Source: Leptolyngbya sp. NIES-2104
GTDB lineage: Bacteria > Cyanobacteriota > Cyanobacteriia > Leptolyngbyales > Leptolyngbyaceae
Direction of reading: 5' to 3'
Assembly: GCF_001485215.1 (NCBI RefSeq)
Contig: NZ_BBWW01000002.1
Span: forward strand, 1-35,469
Length of the DNA stretch: 35,469 nucleotides
The notes below the pieces were generated by a model. It made no database searches and was not told the origin of the DNA. It saw only the letters and a program-made list of their open reading frames with translations. Numbering within the stretch: position 1 is the stretch's first letter; every line of letters starts with the position of its first letter. The position numbers were made by a program, and so were the translations under genes. Below, one piece after another: positions 15,315 through 23,834 of the stretch.

Positions 15315-18300
15315 TTAGTGTTCTATAGCATTGAGATTAGAAATACGATCGTCGATCGGGTCAATCCTGTCAGACTGCTTTGGAATCATATATTTTCCAA
15401 ACAGTGAGTACAAAGCAGGTAGCACGAGCAGTGTCAATGCAGTAGACGTAAATAATCCGCCCAGTACAACCACAGCTAAGGGCTGCAAAATTTCCTTGCC
15501 TGCCCCAGATCCAATCACTAGTGGAACCATGCCTAATGCTGATGCCAAGGCGGTTAATAGAATCGCAACTAACCGCTCCATTGAGCCTTCGACAATCACT
15601 TGTTTTAGCGGAATGCCTTGAGCTAACTGCTGGTTGTAGTTATCGACTAGCAATAATCCATTTCGAGTTGCCACACCAAACAGGGTAATAAAACCTACCA
15701 TTGATGCAACCGAAATGATGCCACCGCTAATCGCAACCGAAATCACGCCTCCGATCAGCGCGAGTGGTAAGTTAACCATAATCATGATGGTTGCCGGAAT
15801 CGATTTTACAGCAAAATACAGCAAAACTGAAATGACTGCAAAAGCTGCGAGTCCAGCGATGATTAAAGTTTGAGTTGCTTTTTCCTGGGCTTGGAACTGT
15901 CCCCCAAATTCGACGTAGTAACCGCTTGGTAATTTAACTTGTTTAACGCGATCGCGCACTTCTTGAATCACTGAACCTAAATCTCGCCCGGACACATTCG
16001 CCGAAACTACAATCAAGCGCGAAACGTTCTCTCGATTAATCGTACTCGGACCTTCACCATAAACGACTTTGGCAACTTGAGAAAGCGGAATCTTTTGATT
16101 GTTAGGGGTATCAACTAGCAAGTTACCAATCACATCCAAGCTGTTCCGATATTGCGCTTGCAACCAAACAACTAAGTTAAAGGTTTGCTGTTTCTCTAGG
16201 ACTTGTGAAACAGTACGCCCGTTTAATCCCGTCTCGATCGTTTCTGCCAGTTCTCCGATGCTCAAACCATAGCGAGCGGCAGCCTCTCGATCGAACTGAA
16301 TTTGTATCTGTTTAACGGGCACTTGTGGTTCAAGCTGTAAATCAACTAAGCCCGGAATCCCATTCATAGCCGATTGAACTTGCTGCCCGATCGTGCGAAG
16401 TTGTTCGAGTTCAGCGCCATAGATTTTGACAGCGATCGCGCTTCTCACCCCCGATAAAATGTCGTCCATTCGGTGAGAAATAAAGCCACCGATGTTCATC
16501 ACGACTCCTGGAATCTTTTCGCCTTCTTTTCGCAATGCTTCAATCACTTTGTCTCGTTCTTTCGCACCTTCTTCGCTAATCTCGACATCCATCTCACCAA
16601 AGTTCACGCCTGCGACATCGGGATCACCTTGAGCAAAGCCAGACCGGAACTGCATTGACTCAATTCGCTTGTCATTCTTGAACACTTCTTGAAAATCCAA
16701 AGCTGCCTGATCTGTTGCTTCTAAGGATTCTCCAGGAAACAGAATAACTGAGTTCACTAACTGACGATCTTGAAATTCTGGGAGAAAGACTTTGCCCAAA
16801 TTCGGGAGGATAACGAGCGATGCAATAAACCCTGCGATCGCTGCCGTGAGAATGACTTTAGGACAGCGAATCGAGAATCTTAAAGCAGGGCGATAAATCT
16901 GATGGACTTTGCGTTCAAGCCAAGTTTCAGCACTGGGTAAACGACGATTCGCAAGTAAAAGCGCACATAAAGCGGGTGTTAGCGTTAATGCGACAACCGT
17001 CGATGCCAAAATCGATAAAAGATAAGCGAGTCCCATCGGTGCAAAAATTCGCCCTTCAACGCCAGATAATGCAAAGATCGGCGCGAAGATCACGACAATG
17101 ATAATGGTTGCGAATAGCACACTGGTTCGCACTTCGATCGAGCCATCAAACACAACCTGCAATGCTGGTTTAGGATTTTCTGCAAGCTGATTCTCTCGCA
17201 ACCGACGATACACGTTTTCCATATCCACGATCGCATCGTCAACGACTGAGCCGATCGCAACGACTAATCCCCCTAATGTCATTGTATTAATCCCCTGTCC
17301 TGTCCAGTTCAGCGCGATCATGCCAACTAACAATGAGACAGGCAATGCACTCAAGCTGATAATCACGGTGCGCCAGTTCATCAAAAATGCAATCAACACA
17401 ACCGAAACGATGATCACCCCTTCTCGTAGTGCAGCAACAACATTCTCGATCGACAATCCAATGAACAAGTTCTGATCAAACGTCTTAAAAAATTTCACAT
17501 CCGGCGGCAGTCCCCCTTTGAGATCTTCCATTGCGGCATCGACGGCTTTCACAACAGTGGGCGTATCTGCATTCGGTTGTTTCGTTACGGTTAGAATGAC
17601 CGATCTCTGACCGCGAAATAGTCCATCGCCTCGTCTCAGTGCGGCTCCAATCTTCACTTCTGCAACTTGTTCAAGTAAGATTGGTGTTCCGTTCAGCGAT
17701 TTGATCACCGATCGCTTAAGCGGTTCGATCGATTCAATACGTCCAATCCCCCGCACTAAGAATTCCTGATCTGGCGTTGTTAAAAAGCCACCTGGAACAT
17801 TCACGTTTGCATTCTGAGCCGCTTTCACTACATCATTGAGCGACACATTAAACGCTTTTAGCTTATCGGGATTAATCAGTACTTGATACTGTCGTTCGTC
17901 CCCTCCATAAATAAAAGCGTTACTGACTCCCGGAACTGCTAGTAATCGGTTTTTGATATCCCATCCTACTAAGCGTGTCACCTCCATCAACGGCGTTGTG
18001 TCTGAAGTGAAGGCATATTTTACTGTCCAGCCCAAAGGTGAACTCACAGGCAAAATTTCTGGCTGATTTACCCCTTGCGGCAAAATGCTCTGTGTTCGCC
18101 CTAGTCGTTCGGTGACTAGCTGCCGCGCTCGATAAACATCCGTGTCCCAACTGAAAACCGCTTTGACTGAGGAGATTCCGACGGCAGATGCGGATCGTAA
18201 AGAAACCAGTCCAGGCGTTCCATTAATCGCGCTTTCGATCGGGCGAGTGACAAGTGATTCGACTTCTTCGGGTGCGAGTCCGGCAGCTTCGGTTTGAATT

Positions 18301-18443
18301 TCGACTTGGGGTGGAGCAAACGCCGGAAATACATCTAAGGGCATCTGCGTCATCACTCGCAGTCCCCAAAGGGAGAGGAGAATTGCGGCAAGGACAACCA
18401 ACCACCGTTGCGCGATCGACCCTCTAACAATCGAATTGAGCAT
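15315..18443 (-). CDS. Heavy-metal efflux RND permease (CusA/CzcA/NrsA-like)
   Basis: 1042 residues, the normal HME-RND length, with TM1 at the N-terminus, two large periplasmic loops and two six-helix bundles. The TM4 segment GSVVDDAIVDMENVYRR carries the acidic residues of the proton relay (VDDAIVDMEN). The pump takes up metal from the periplasm or cytoplasm and exports it across the outer membrane with an adaptor and an outer-membrane channel. Start: the ATG at 18443 (GGGAG upstream) is preferred over a GTG at 18482. Its natural adaptor is the gene at 21110-22774, separated by the LysR/SDR/DMT insertion. NrsA-like because of the RppA/B setting; the metal is not known. Confidence 0.93.
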   Translation of the reverse strand: MLNSIVRGSIAQRWLVVLAAILLSLWGLRVMTQMPLDVFPAFAPPQVEIQTEAAGLAPEEVESLVTRPIESAINGTPGLVSLRSASAVGISSVKAVFSWDTDVYRARQLVTERLGRTQSILPQGVNQPEILPVSSPLGWTVKYAFTSDTTPLMEVTRLVGWDIKNRLLAVPGVSNAFIYGGDERQYQVLINPDKLKAFNVSLNDVVKAAQNANVNVPGGFLTTPDQEFLVRGIGRIESIEPLKRSVIKSLNGTPILLEQVAEVKIGAALRRGDGLFRGQRSVILTVTKQPNADTPTVVKAVDAAMEDLKGGLPPDVKFFKTFDQNLFIGLSIENVVAALREGVIIVSVVLIAFLMNWRTVIISLSALPVSLLVGMIALNWTGQGINTMTLGGLVVAIGSVVDDAIVDMENVYRRLRENQLAENPKPALQVVFDGSIEVRTSVLFATIIIVVIFAPIFALSGVEGRIFAPMGLAYLLSILASTVVALTLTPALCALLLANRRLPSAETWLERKVHQIYRPALRFSIRCPKVILTAAIAGFIASLVILPNLGKVFLPEFQDRQLVNSVILFPGESLEATDQAALDFQEVFKNDKRIESMQFRSGFAQGDPDVAGVNFGEMDVEISEEGAKERDKVIEALRKEGEKIPGVVMNIGGFISHRMDDILSGVRSAIAVKIYGAELEQLRTIGQQVQSAMNGIPGLVDLQLEPQVPVKQIQIQFDREAAARYGLSIGELAETIETGLNGRTVSQVLEKQQTFNLVVWLQAQYRNSLDVIGNLLVDTPNNQKIPLSQVAKVVYGEGPSTINRENVSRLIVVSANVSGRDLGSVIQEVRDRVKQVKLPSGYYVEFGGQFQAQEKATQTLIIAGLAAFAVISVLLYFAVKSIPATIMIMVNLPLALIGGVISVAISGGIISVASMVGFITLFGVATRNGLLLVDNYNQQLAQGIPLKQVIVEGSMERLVAILLTALASALGMVPLVIGSGAGKEILQPLAVVVLGGLFTSTALTLLVLPALYSLFGKYMIPKQSDRIDPIDDRISNLNAIEH

Positions 18444-18507
18444 CGGCGAACCACTCCCTAGAAAAATCGTGCTTGTATCCACCCATAACTCATGATCTCA
18501 GGAGAAT

Positions 18508-18524
18508 ATGAAACAGAGATGAAA
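18508..18524 (-). promoter_or_regulatory. TTTCAT-N5-TTTCAT operator, copy I (RND pump)
   Basis: Half-sites at 18508-18513 and 18519-18524; GATCAT (18497-18492) follows after 10 bp. The inner edge is 65 bp from the preferred ATG at 18443, as for copy G, which supports that start. Confidence 0.75.
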
Positions 18525-18604
18525 CCGGGCGCATCTATGAATTGAGAGATTACAAGCGTTTCGATCAGTCTCAACAGCATGACTTGGTGAAATGTTGCAC
18601 TAGA

Positions 18605-19483
18605 TTATGTAACGGCTCTTGATTGCGCTAGAAATTGGTGAAGCACGGGCGAAGAGTTTGCACTTCGCCAAACCATTGCCAGCTCGACATCGAGCGTTTG
18701 GCCTTCAAGCGGTTTGTAGACGACCCCGGCTCGTTGCAAAGTCTGGAGCGAAGCTGGAACAAGCGCAACCCCTAATTCCGCTGCCACTAAGCTAAGGATC
18801 GTTTGCATCTGAATCGCTTCTTGAGTGACTTGGGGCATAAATCCTACTTGCTGACATAACCGGATAATCTGATCATGAAAGCCGCTTCCTAGATGACGTG
18901 GAGATAAGATGAAGGACTCCTCGGCAAGTGATGCTAATGACAGTTGGGTTTGAGTCGCAAGCGGATGTACCTCTGGCAAGACCGCCACGAACGATTCTTG
19001 TAAAACCGTTTCCACGCTGAGTTCAGCATCATTGATGGGCGGACAGAGAAAGCCAATCTGAATGCGATCGTCGTGCAGTGCTTCAAGTTGCTCGCTCGTG
19101 GTCATTTCATGCAGCAGCAACCGAACATCAGGAAACTGACGGCGAAATGACCGCACGACATCAGGTAGTAGGCTACATGTGGCAGATCCCACAAATCCGA
19201 TCGCTAACCGACCCACTTCACCGCGACTGGCACGCTGGGCAACCTCGATCGCTTGCTCAGATTGCACGAGAATCTGTCGTGCCTGCTGTAAGAAGGCTTG
19301 TCCTGCTTCAGTCAGTCGAACGGTTCGCTTCGTTCGATACAGCAACTCGACACCGAGTTCTTGTTCGAGTTGACGAATTTGTTGACTGAGCGGCGGCTGA
19401 GCGATTTGGAGTCGTTGGGCGGCGTGACCAAAATGAAGTTCCTCAGCGACCGCCACGAAGTACCGCAAGTGTCGAAGTTCCAT
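18605..19483 (-). CDS. LysR-family transcriptional regulator
   Basis: 292 residues. The N-terminal winged helix (HLRYFVAVAEELHFGHAAQRL, then QPPLSQQIRQLEQELGVELL) and the substrate-binding domain (about 90-290) are standard for LysR. It is divergent from the SDR gene at 19612 with a T-N11-A palindrome between them, so it very likely controls that gene and itself. No ATGAAA operator precedes it, unlike its neighbours, as expected for an inserted cassette. Confidence 0.92.
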   Translation of the reverse strand: MELRHLRYFVAVAEELHFGHAAQRLQIAQPPLSQQIRQLEQELGVELLYRTKRTVRLTEAGQAFLQQARQILVQSEQAIEVAQRASRGEVGRLAIGFVGSATCSLLPDVVRSFRRQFPDVRLLLHEMTTSEQLEALHDDRIQIGFLCPPINDAELSVETVLQESFVAVLPEVHPLATQTQLSLASLAEESFILSPRHLGSGFHDQIIRLCQQVGFMPQVTQEAIQMQTILSLVAAELGVALVPASLQTLQRAGVVYKPLEGQTLDVELAMVWRSANSSPVLHQFLAQSRAVT

Positions 19484-19503
19484 TGCTGATTAATAGGTTT
19501 TAA

Positions 19504-19518
19504 GTCTTAGTCTAAGAC
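19504..19518. promoter_or_regulatory. LysR-type operator palindrome
   Basis: GTCTTAG-T-CTAAGAC is a perfect 7-1-7 palindrome containing T-N11-A (19505 and 19517), the LysR recognition pattern, 21 bp upstream of the regulator's start and 94 bp upstream of the SDR gene. Confidence 0.82.
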
Positions 19519-19611
19519 AAAAATCGTATTGGACATATTTATTGGAGCTGCTTAACGTGGAAAGTAAGTTACAGAATCACAGTTGCGCTTTAACTGTATT
19601 GGAGGAAACAA

Positions 19612-20505
19612 ATGAACTTAGATAAAAATCGCGTCGCTTCTAAAGTTTGGTTAATTACCGGATGTTCAACAGGGTTCGGACGTGCCTTGGCAGAAGCGGT
19701 GTTGAAGCAGGGCGACTTCCTGCTGGCGACTGCTCGCAAACCAGAGCAACTTCACGCTTTGATTAAGCACTATCCAGAAACCGCAAAGGCGATTCGGCTG
19801 GATGTCACAGCATCTCAAGACATCCAAGCAGCAGTTGATGCCGCAATCGCTACCTTTGGTCGAATTGATGTGCTAGTCAACAATGCGGGTCATGGATTGA
19901 TTGCCGCACTTGAAGAAGTTAGCGATGATCAGATTCACCAATTTTTTGAAACCAACTTCTTTGGGGCACTCCGTCTGATGCGAGCGGTCTTGCCTGTGAT
20001 GCGTCAGCAAGGCAGCGGTCACATTGTGAATCTGTCCTCCACAGCAGGATTCGTCGGATTCGGTGGAAGCAGCCTCTACTGTGGTGCTAAATTTGCTCTG
20101 GAAGGTACGTCTGAAGCTCTAGCTAGAGAGGTTGAATCCTTTGGAATCAGAGTTACCTTAATTGAACCTGGAGCATTTCGCACCGATTTTAACGGACGTT
20201 CTCTGGCAGCAGCCGAACACTCCATTGATGCCTATGCTGGGGTAAGCGGTGCGTCATTGCAGTGGTTCAAGAAGATGGATGGTCAGCAAACTGGCAATCC
20301 AACGAAAGCGGCGCAAGCGATCATTCAAGCTGTGGAAAGTCCTCGTCCTCCAATGCGACTGGCATTAGGCATAGATGCCATGAAGCTGATTCAGGAGAAA
20401 CTAGAGCAGGTGAAAACGGATTTGGAGGCTTGGCAGGGGGTAACTGTCAGTACTGATTACACAGATAGCAGCAGTGAGGTCATCATTGGTGTAGCTAAGC
20501 TCTGA
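19612..20505 (+). CDS. Short-chain dehydrogenase/reductase (SDR)
   Basis: 297 residues of the classical SDR fold: cofactor motif TGCSTGFG (17-24), NNAG (90-93), Ser142-Ser143 and the catalytic Tyr156/Lys160 (YCGAK). It oxidises or reduces a carbonyl or alcohol with NAD(P); the substrate cannot be told from sequence. GGAGG stands 8 nt before the ATG. Paired with the divergent LysR gene, a common arrangement for substrate-induced SDRs. Its tail of about 50 residues beyond the core is longer than minimal SDRs. Confidence 0.9.
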   Translation: MNLDKNRVASKVWLITGCSTGFGRALAEAVLKQGDFLLATARKPEQLHALIKHYPETAKAIRLDVTASQDIQAAVDAAIATFGRIDVLVNNAGHGLIAALEEVSDDQIHQFFETNFFGALRLMRAVLPVMRQQGSGHIVNLSSTAGFVGFGGSSLYCGAKFALEGTSEALAREVESFGIRVTLIEPGAFRTDFNGRSLAAAEHSIDAYAGVSGASLQWFKKMDGQQTGNPTKAAQAIIQAVESPRPPMRLALGIDAMKLIQEKLEQVKTDLEAWQGVTVSTDYTDSSSEVIIGVAKL

Positions 20506-20565
20506 GCTAATTATTCGATCATTACGGTGCATTCTTTGTACTCCCCTGATCAGCAGATCACCCCG

Positions 20566-21009
20566 TCATCGCTTCGCATAAGCAACTAAGGAAACGCCCA
20601 AGACAACGAACACGACTCCGGCAATTCGAGTTGGACTGGCAGCATATTTCGTCAGATCGATAGCTTCGCTACGCGGGTACGCGCTCGCACCGTAATGATC
20701 GAGAAACAGAGCCGCAATCATCTGACCTACAATCGTTAACCCTAATGCAAATGCCACTCCAATTCTCGGTGTCGCGAAAATCGTTGACCAAACGTACAAC
20801 GTGCCCAAGCACCCACCCATTCACATCCGCCATGAGGTTTGGGCTAGAGCAGTGGTTGCAGGAAATGAGTACCACGACAGCAAGCAAATGACAAGCGAGG
20901 CTGCTCTGCCATAGCAGCTTGACCAACAAATTAGCAAGTGCAGCATAGATAGTTGCAGAACTCGTTTGAAAGAACCGTTGCACCATTTGAGGATGCTGTG
21001 ATACCACAC
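20566..21009 (-). pseudogene. Broken DMT transporter gene (YdcZ/DUF606-like)
   Basis: The C-terminal half is one clean frame (20566-20820) with GGCLGTLYVWSTIFATPRIG and GQMIAALFLDHYG, hallmarks of the YdcZ/DUF606 DMT family. The matching N-terminal half is scattered over three frames: pieces such as TIYAALANLL, VGQAAMAE and TTALAQ are each recognisable but out of register, so several frameshifts have occurred. One shift lies at the GGGTGGGTGC run around 20815. Non-functional as it stands, unless a short C-terminal half-protein is made. Confidence 0.78.
20659..20688. repeat. Small dispersed repeat inserted in frame in the DMT gene
   Basis: A GC-rich sequence containing TAGCTTCGCTACGCG and GTACGCGCTCGC lies in the DMT frame and adds about ten residues (ASAYPRSEAI) just after LDHYG, where the family has no such segment. 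It resembles the short dispersed repeats of filamentous cyanobacteria. Confidence 0.6.
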
Positions 21010-21109
21010 TCATCATTAATCGATTAAACTGAATCACCTCTGAGCAACTGATGAAATCGAGAAACATCATGCCAAACTCTGAATCAATGTCAGAGGGATT
21101 ACACAGAAG

Positions 21110-22774
21110 TTAGTTCTGATGAGGATTATGATCAGTATCTAAAATCTCTACTTGAGGCTGGATTGCGCTTGACTTCGAGCCACTACCGTTGGAATGAAAG
21201 TAAATTTCAGCCTCATGAGGAGTTGCATTTTCTACAGCAGGCTGAAGCCGACGCTGACGACGCGACGACCAGACCGTACCTGCCCAGAAGGTTCCTACTG
21301 CGATCGCACCCCCCGCAGGTAAGATTAGCCACCAAGGTAAAGAATTTGAGGCTTGAGCGGTTGTAGTAGGCGTTTCGCTGTGTCCTGCGTCCGCCTTGGT
21401 ATCTCCTCGTAAGGATTGCGTGTACAGTTGCGGAGCGCGTTGTGTTACAACCTTATCTCCATCGAATAACCCGTTCGTGACTTCAACAAAGTCGCTAGAT
21501 TCTCGTCCAAGTGTGACATCTGTGGCTTGAAAAGCATTGCCATTCTGCACAAAGACAATTTTCTTTTTATCGTTGGTTTCGACGATCGCTGATTTCGGAA
21601 CGGCTAACACAGACACCGGAGTACGATCGGTCAGTACTTCGATCTCCGCAAACATTCCCGGCTTTAACGCGCCATCTGCGTTGTCTAGTTCCACTTTCAC
21701 AGGCACAACACGAGTTTCACCTTGTACGGTTGAACCGACCACGCTAATTCGCCCATTGAAACTGCGATCGGCTAACCCATTGACTTTAACTCGCACAGAC
21801 TGCCCGACTCGGATCTGATTCAGATCTTTTTCGTAGATGTTGCCGGATGCTTGCACACTGCTGCCATTGACGATCGTTAAAATTCTCTTTCCCGCATCCT
21901 GTCCCGATTCTCCGGGAGTCGCTTCTCGATCGGCAATCGCACCGGAAATCGGAGCCGTAATCGTAATCGTGCCATCTTCGTTAGCGTTGGCTCCGAGTTG
22001 GCGCAGACGAGTTTCATAAGCCTGTCCGCTCAGTTGCACCCTTGATCGTGCCACCTCTAATGCGGATTGCGCCCGCTTTAATTGTGCCTGAGCTTCCGAT
22101 ACAGCTAAGCGACTTTCTGCCTTTGATAAATTGGCGCGAGCTTCTGCCAGTTTCGTGCCCGATTCGAGCGCTGTCCGTCGCGGCAGTGCGCCTGTTTGAG
22201 CCAACTGCTGATCTTTAGTGGATGCTTCTTGAGCGAAATCAAACGCCGATTTTGCCTGTCGAACTTCTTGATCAGTGATGGTACGTTGTCGATCAAGGTT
22301 TTCTTGAGCCAGTTGTAAATCTGCCTCTGCTTGTTGAACTGCGCCAGTTGCCTCACTGCGTCGATCGAACGCTGTGGTTCTTAACTGAGCTAAATCTGGA
22401 CTGGTCATCACTGCTAACGGTTGCCCTGCTGCGACGATATCACCGGGCTTAACGAGCAGCCGTAACAGGGTTCCACCCACTGGAGTTGTGACTTCAACTT
22501 GGCGATTTGGCAGCGTTTCGATTTGTCCAGTTGTTTTGATGCCAAATGCCAATCGCTGCCGCATCACAGATTCTACCTTGAAGCCGAGTCGCTGGGCTGT
22601 TGCTGCATCGACTTGAACGCTGCCTGATGATTGCGTTGATCCACCCTTAAATTCGTTACCGTGCCCACCATGCGCGAACACAAGCGCAGGACTTCCTACT
22701 AACGCTCCTAGTGTCAGCACTGTAGCCGAAAGACGGCGAATCGAGATGGAAACAGAAACAGCAAGACTCGGCAT
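21110..22774 (-). CDS. RND periplasmic adaptor (CusB/CzcB/NrsB-like) with a C-terminal TM helix
   Basis: 554 residues: signal peptide ending near VFAHGG, a His/Gly-rich start (HGGHG), lipoyl/beta-barrel halves around a long coiled-coil hairpin (about 110-230), and a membrane-proximal domain. An unusual C-terminal TM helix (LPWWLILPAGGAIAVGTFWAG) is followed by a tail. Start: the ATG at 22774 follows TTGGGA; a TTG is possible at 22786. It should link the RND permease at 15315 to an outer-membrane channel. Adaptor and permease genes are normally adjacent; here they are 2.7 kb apart around the LysR cassette. Confidence 0.9.
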   Translation of the reverse strand: MPSLAVSVSISIRRLSATVLTLGALVGSPALVFAHGGHGNEFKGGSTQSSGSVQVDAATAQRLGFKVESVMRQRLAFGIKTTGQIETLPNRQVEVTTPVGGTLLRLLVKPGDIVAAGQPLAVMTSPDLAQLRTTAFDRRSEATGAVQQAEADLQLAQENLDRQRTITDQEVRQAKSAFDFAQEASTKDQQLAQTGALPRRTALESGTKLAEARANLSKAESRLAVSEAQAQLKRAQSALEVARSRVQLSGQAYETRLRQLGANANEDGTITITAPISGAIADREATPGESGQDAGKRILTIVNGSSVQASGNIYEKDLNQIRVGQSVRVKVNGLADRSFNGRISVVGSTVQGETRVVPVKVELDNADGALKPGMFAEIEVLTDRTPVSVLAVPKSAIVETNDKKKIVFVQNGNAFQATDVTLGRESSDFVEVTNGLFDGDKVVTQRAPQLYTQSLRGDTKADAGHSETPTTTAQASNSLPWWLILPAGGAIAVGTFWAGTVWSSRRQRRLQPAVENATPHEAEIYFHSNGSGSKSSAIQPQVEILDTDHNPHQN

Positions 22775-22819
22775 GATGAATCCCAACAGGTCATTAACTC
22801 TCTAGTGTGACAGCTAAAT

Positions 22820-22836
22820 GTGAAACAGGAATGAAA
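22820..22836 (-). promoter_or_regulatory. Operator copy J (TTTCAT-N5-TTTCAC; RND adaptor)
   Basis: Half-sites GTGAAA at 22820-22825 and ATGAAA at 22831-22836; CACACT (22809-22804) follows after 10 bp in the minus direction, toward the adaptor gene. This is the one copy with a G for A at the first half-site position. Confidence 0.7.
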
Positions 22837-22840
22837 TCCG

Positions 22841-23542
22841 CTATTGGTTATACCAAGCTTTGCGCCACTGTTTCATCTGATCGATTTCGGCTTGTTGAGA
22901 AGAGATGATCGTGGTTGCTAGCTTCTGAATTTCAGGACGCTTCGACTTTTGTTTGGCATCGTTCGCCATGACGATCGCGCTTTCATGGTGCGGAATCATG
23001 GCGTTGATGAAGCGCAGGTCAAACTGATCATCGGCTGCCCCCAAATCCATGTTCATCATCATGCCGTTCATCTGATCCTGAGTCATTGGCATCATGCTTT
23101 TCGTCTTACTATCCCACGCCATCGGGGTGTTAGCGGCACTCGCGTACCAAGTTTTCCGCCACTGCTGCATTTGAGCAATCTCTTTGTCCTGATCCGCAAT
23201 GATCGATTGAGCTAACTTCTTGACTTCAGGACGCTTCGATTTTTGTAATGCTTCTTGCGCCATTTTTACGGCTCCTTGGTGATGGGGAACCATTGCATCG
23301 ATAAAGCGCAAATCAAAGTTCTCATCGGCTGCTCCTAAATCCATGTTCATCATCATGTTGCCATGCTGCATATTGCCATGATCCATCCCTGGCATTCCTG
23401 CCATTGGTGAACCCGTAGCAGTCGGATTTTGATCGGAGGTTGAATTTTGAGCAGAATTTGAGCAAGCTGACAGTCCTCCCATCGCAACGATCGCGCCGAT
23501 TGAGAGTCCGAGTAATCCTGTTTTGAGTGTTGAGCGATTCAT
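22841..23542 (-). CDS. Tandem DUF305 metal-binding lipoprotein (CopM-like)
   Basis: 233 residues. A lipoprotein signal ends at LSAC (Cys27). A Met/His-rich linker (GMDHGNMQHGNMMM) leads to two DUF305 units, about 65-133 and 164-231, both with PHH (His87-88 and 185-186), KSKRPE and QWRK.WY. Synechocystis CopM is a DUF305 copper-binding protein of a copper-resistance system, so periplasmic copper or other soft-metal binding is likely. The near-identical units show a recent internal duplication. A MerR-type promoter (23577-23608) and operator K lie upstream. It is the last gene before the adaptor, in the same direction. Confidence 0.9.
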   Translation of the reverse strand: MNRSTLKTGLLGLSIGAIVAMGGLSACSNSAQNSTSDQNPTATGSPMAGMPGMDHGNMQHGNMMMNMDLGAADENFDLRFIDAMVPHHQGAVKMAQEALQKSKRPEVKKLAQSIIADQDKEIAQMQQWRKTWYASAANTPMAWDSKTKSMMPMTQDQMNGMMMNMDLGAADDQFDLRFINAMIPHHESAIVMANDAKQKSKRPEIQKLATTIISSQQAEIDQMKQWRKAWYNQ

Positions 23543-23576
23543 ACTTGACCTACAAAATTGATTGATATCTTCATTT

Positions 23577-23608
23577 ATTCTGAACTATCCAGCAGGCTGG
23601 AGAGTCAA
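23577..23608 (-). promoter_or_regulatory. MerR-family promoter (TTGACT-N20-CAGAAT)
   Basis: On the minus strand a -35 TTGACT (23608-23603) and -10 CAGAAT (23582-23577) are 20 bp apart, the long spacer that MerR-type activators require. Inside it is the dyad ACTATCCAG-CAGG-CTGGAGAGT (23584-23605), matched in 8 of 9 positions. It reads toward the DUF305 gene. No MerR gene is present in the window. Confidence 0.8.
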
Positions 23609-23689
23609 GGGCAGTAGACCGCAGTTTGAGCGGATTTCTTGCCTTCGGTGTAGCACTAACCGCCCATTCATTCAAGACAGCATAGAAAA

Positions 23690-23706
23690 ATGAAATCAAG
23701 ATGAAA
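23690..23706 (-). promoter_or_regulatory. TTTCAT-N5-TTTCAT operator, copy K
   Basis: Half-sites at 23690-23695 and 23701-23706; TGTCTT follows after 10 bp (23679-23674), a weak -10. It lies about 148 bp before the DUF305 start, upstream of the MerR-type promoter, so it may add input to that gene or to the flavodoxin gene. Confidence 0.6.
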
Positions 23707-23834
23707 CTGAGCTACGCCTAATGCTAGAAATCTTGAGTCTTTCATCAGAGGGAAGCTACCGCATTAATCTCTATCTAAGCTTAACCTGAAGATTTTAAGT
23801 TCAAGCTGAAGTACTATCATTGGAGGGAGATGAT

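Noticed and set aside
23760-23834. Fur box before the flavodoxin gene
   Set aside because: Only a short weak resemblance (ACTATCATT) is present; no convincing 19-bp palindrome.
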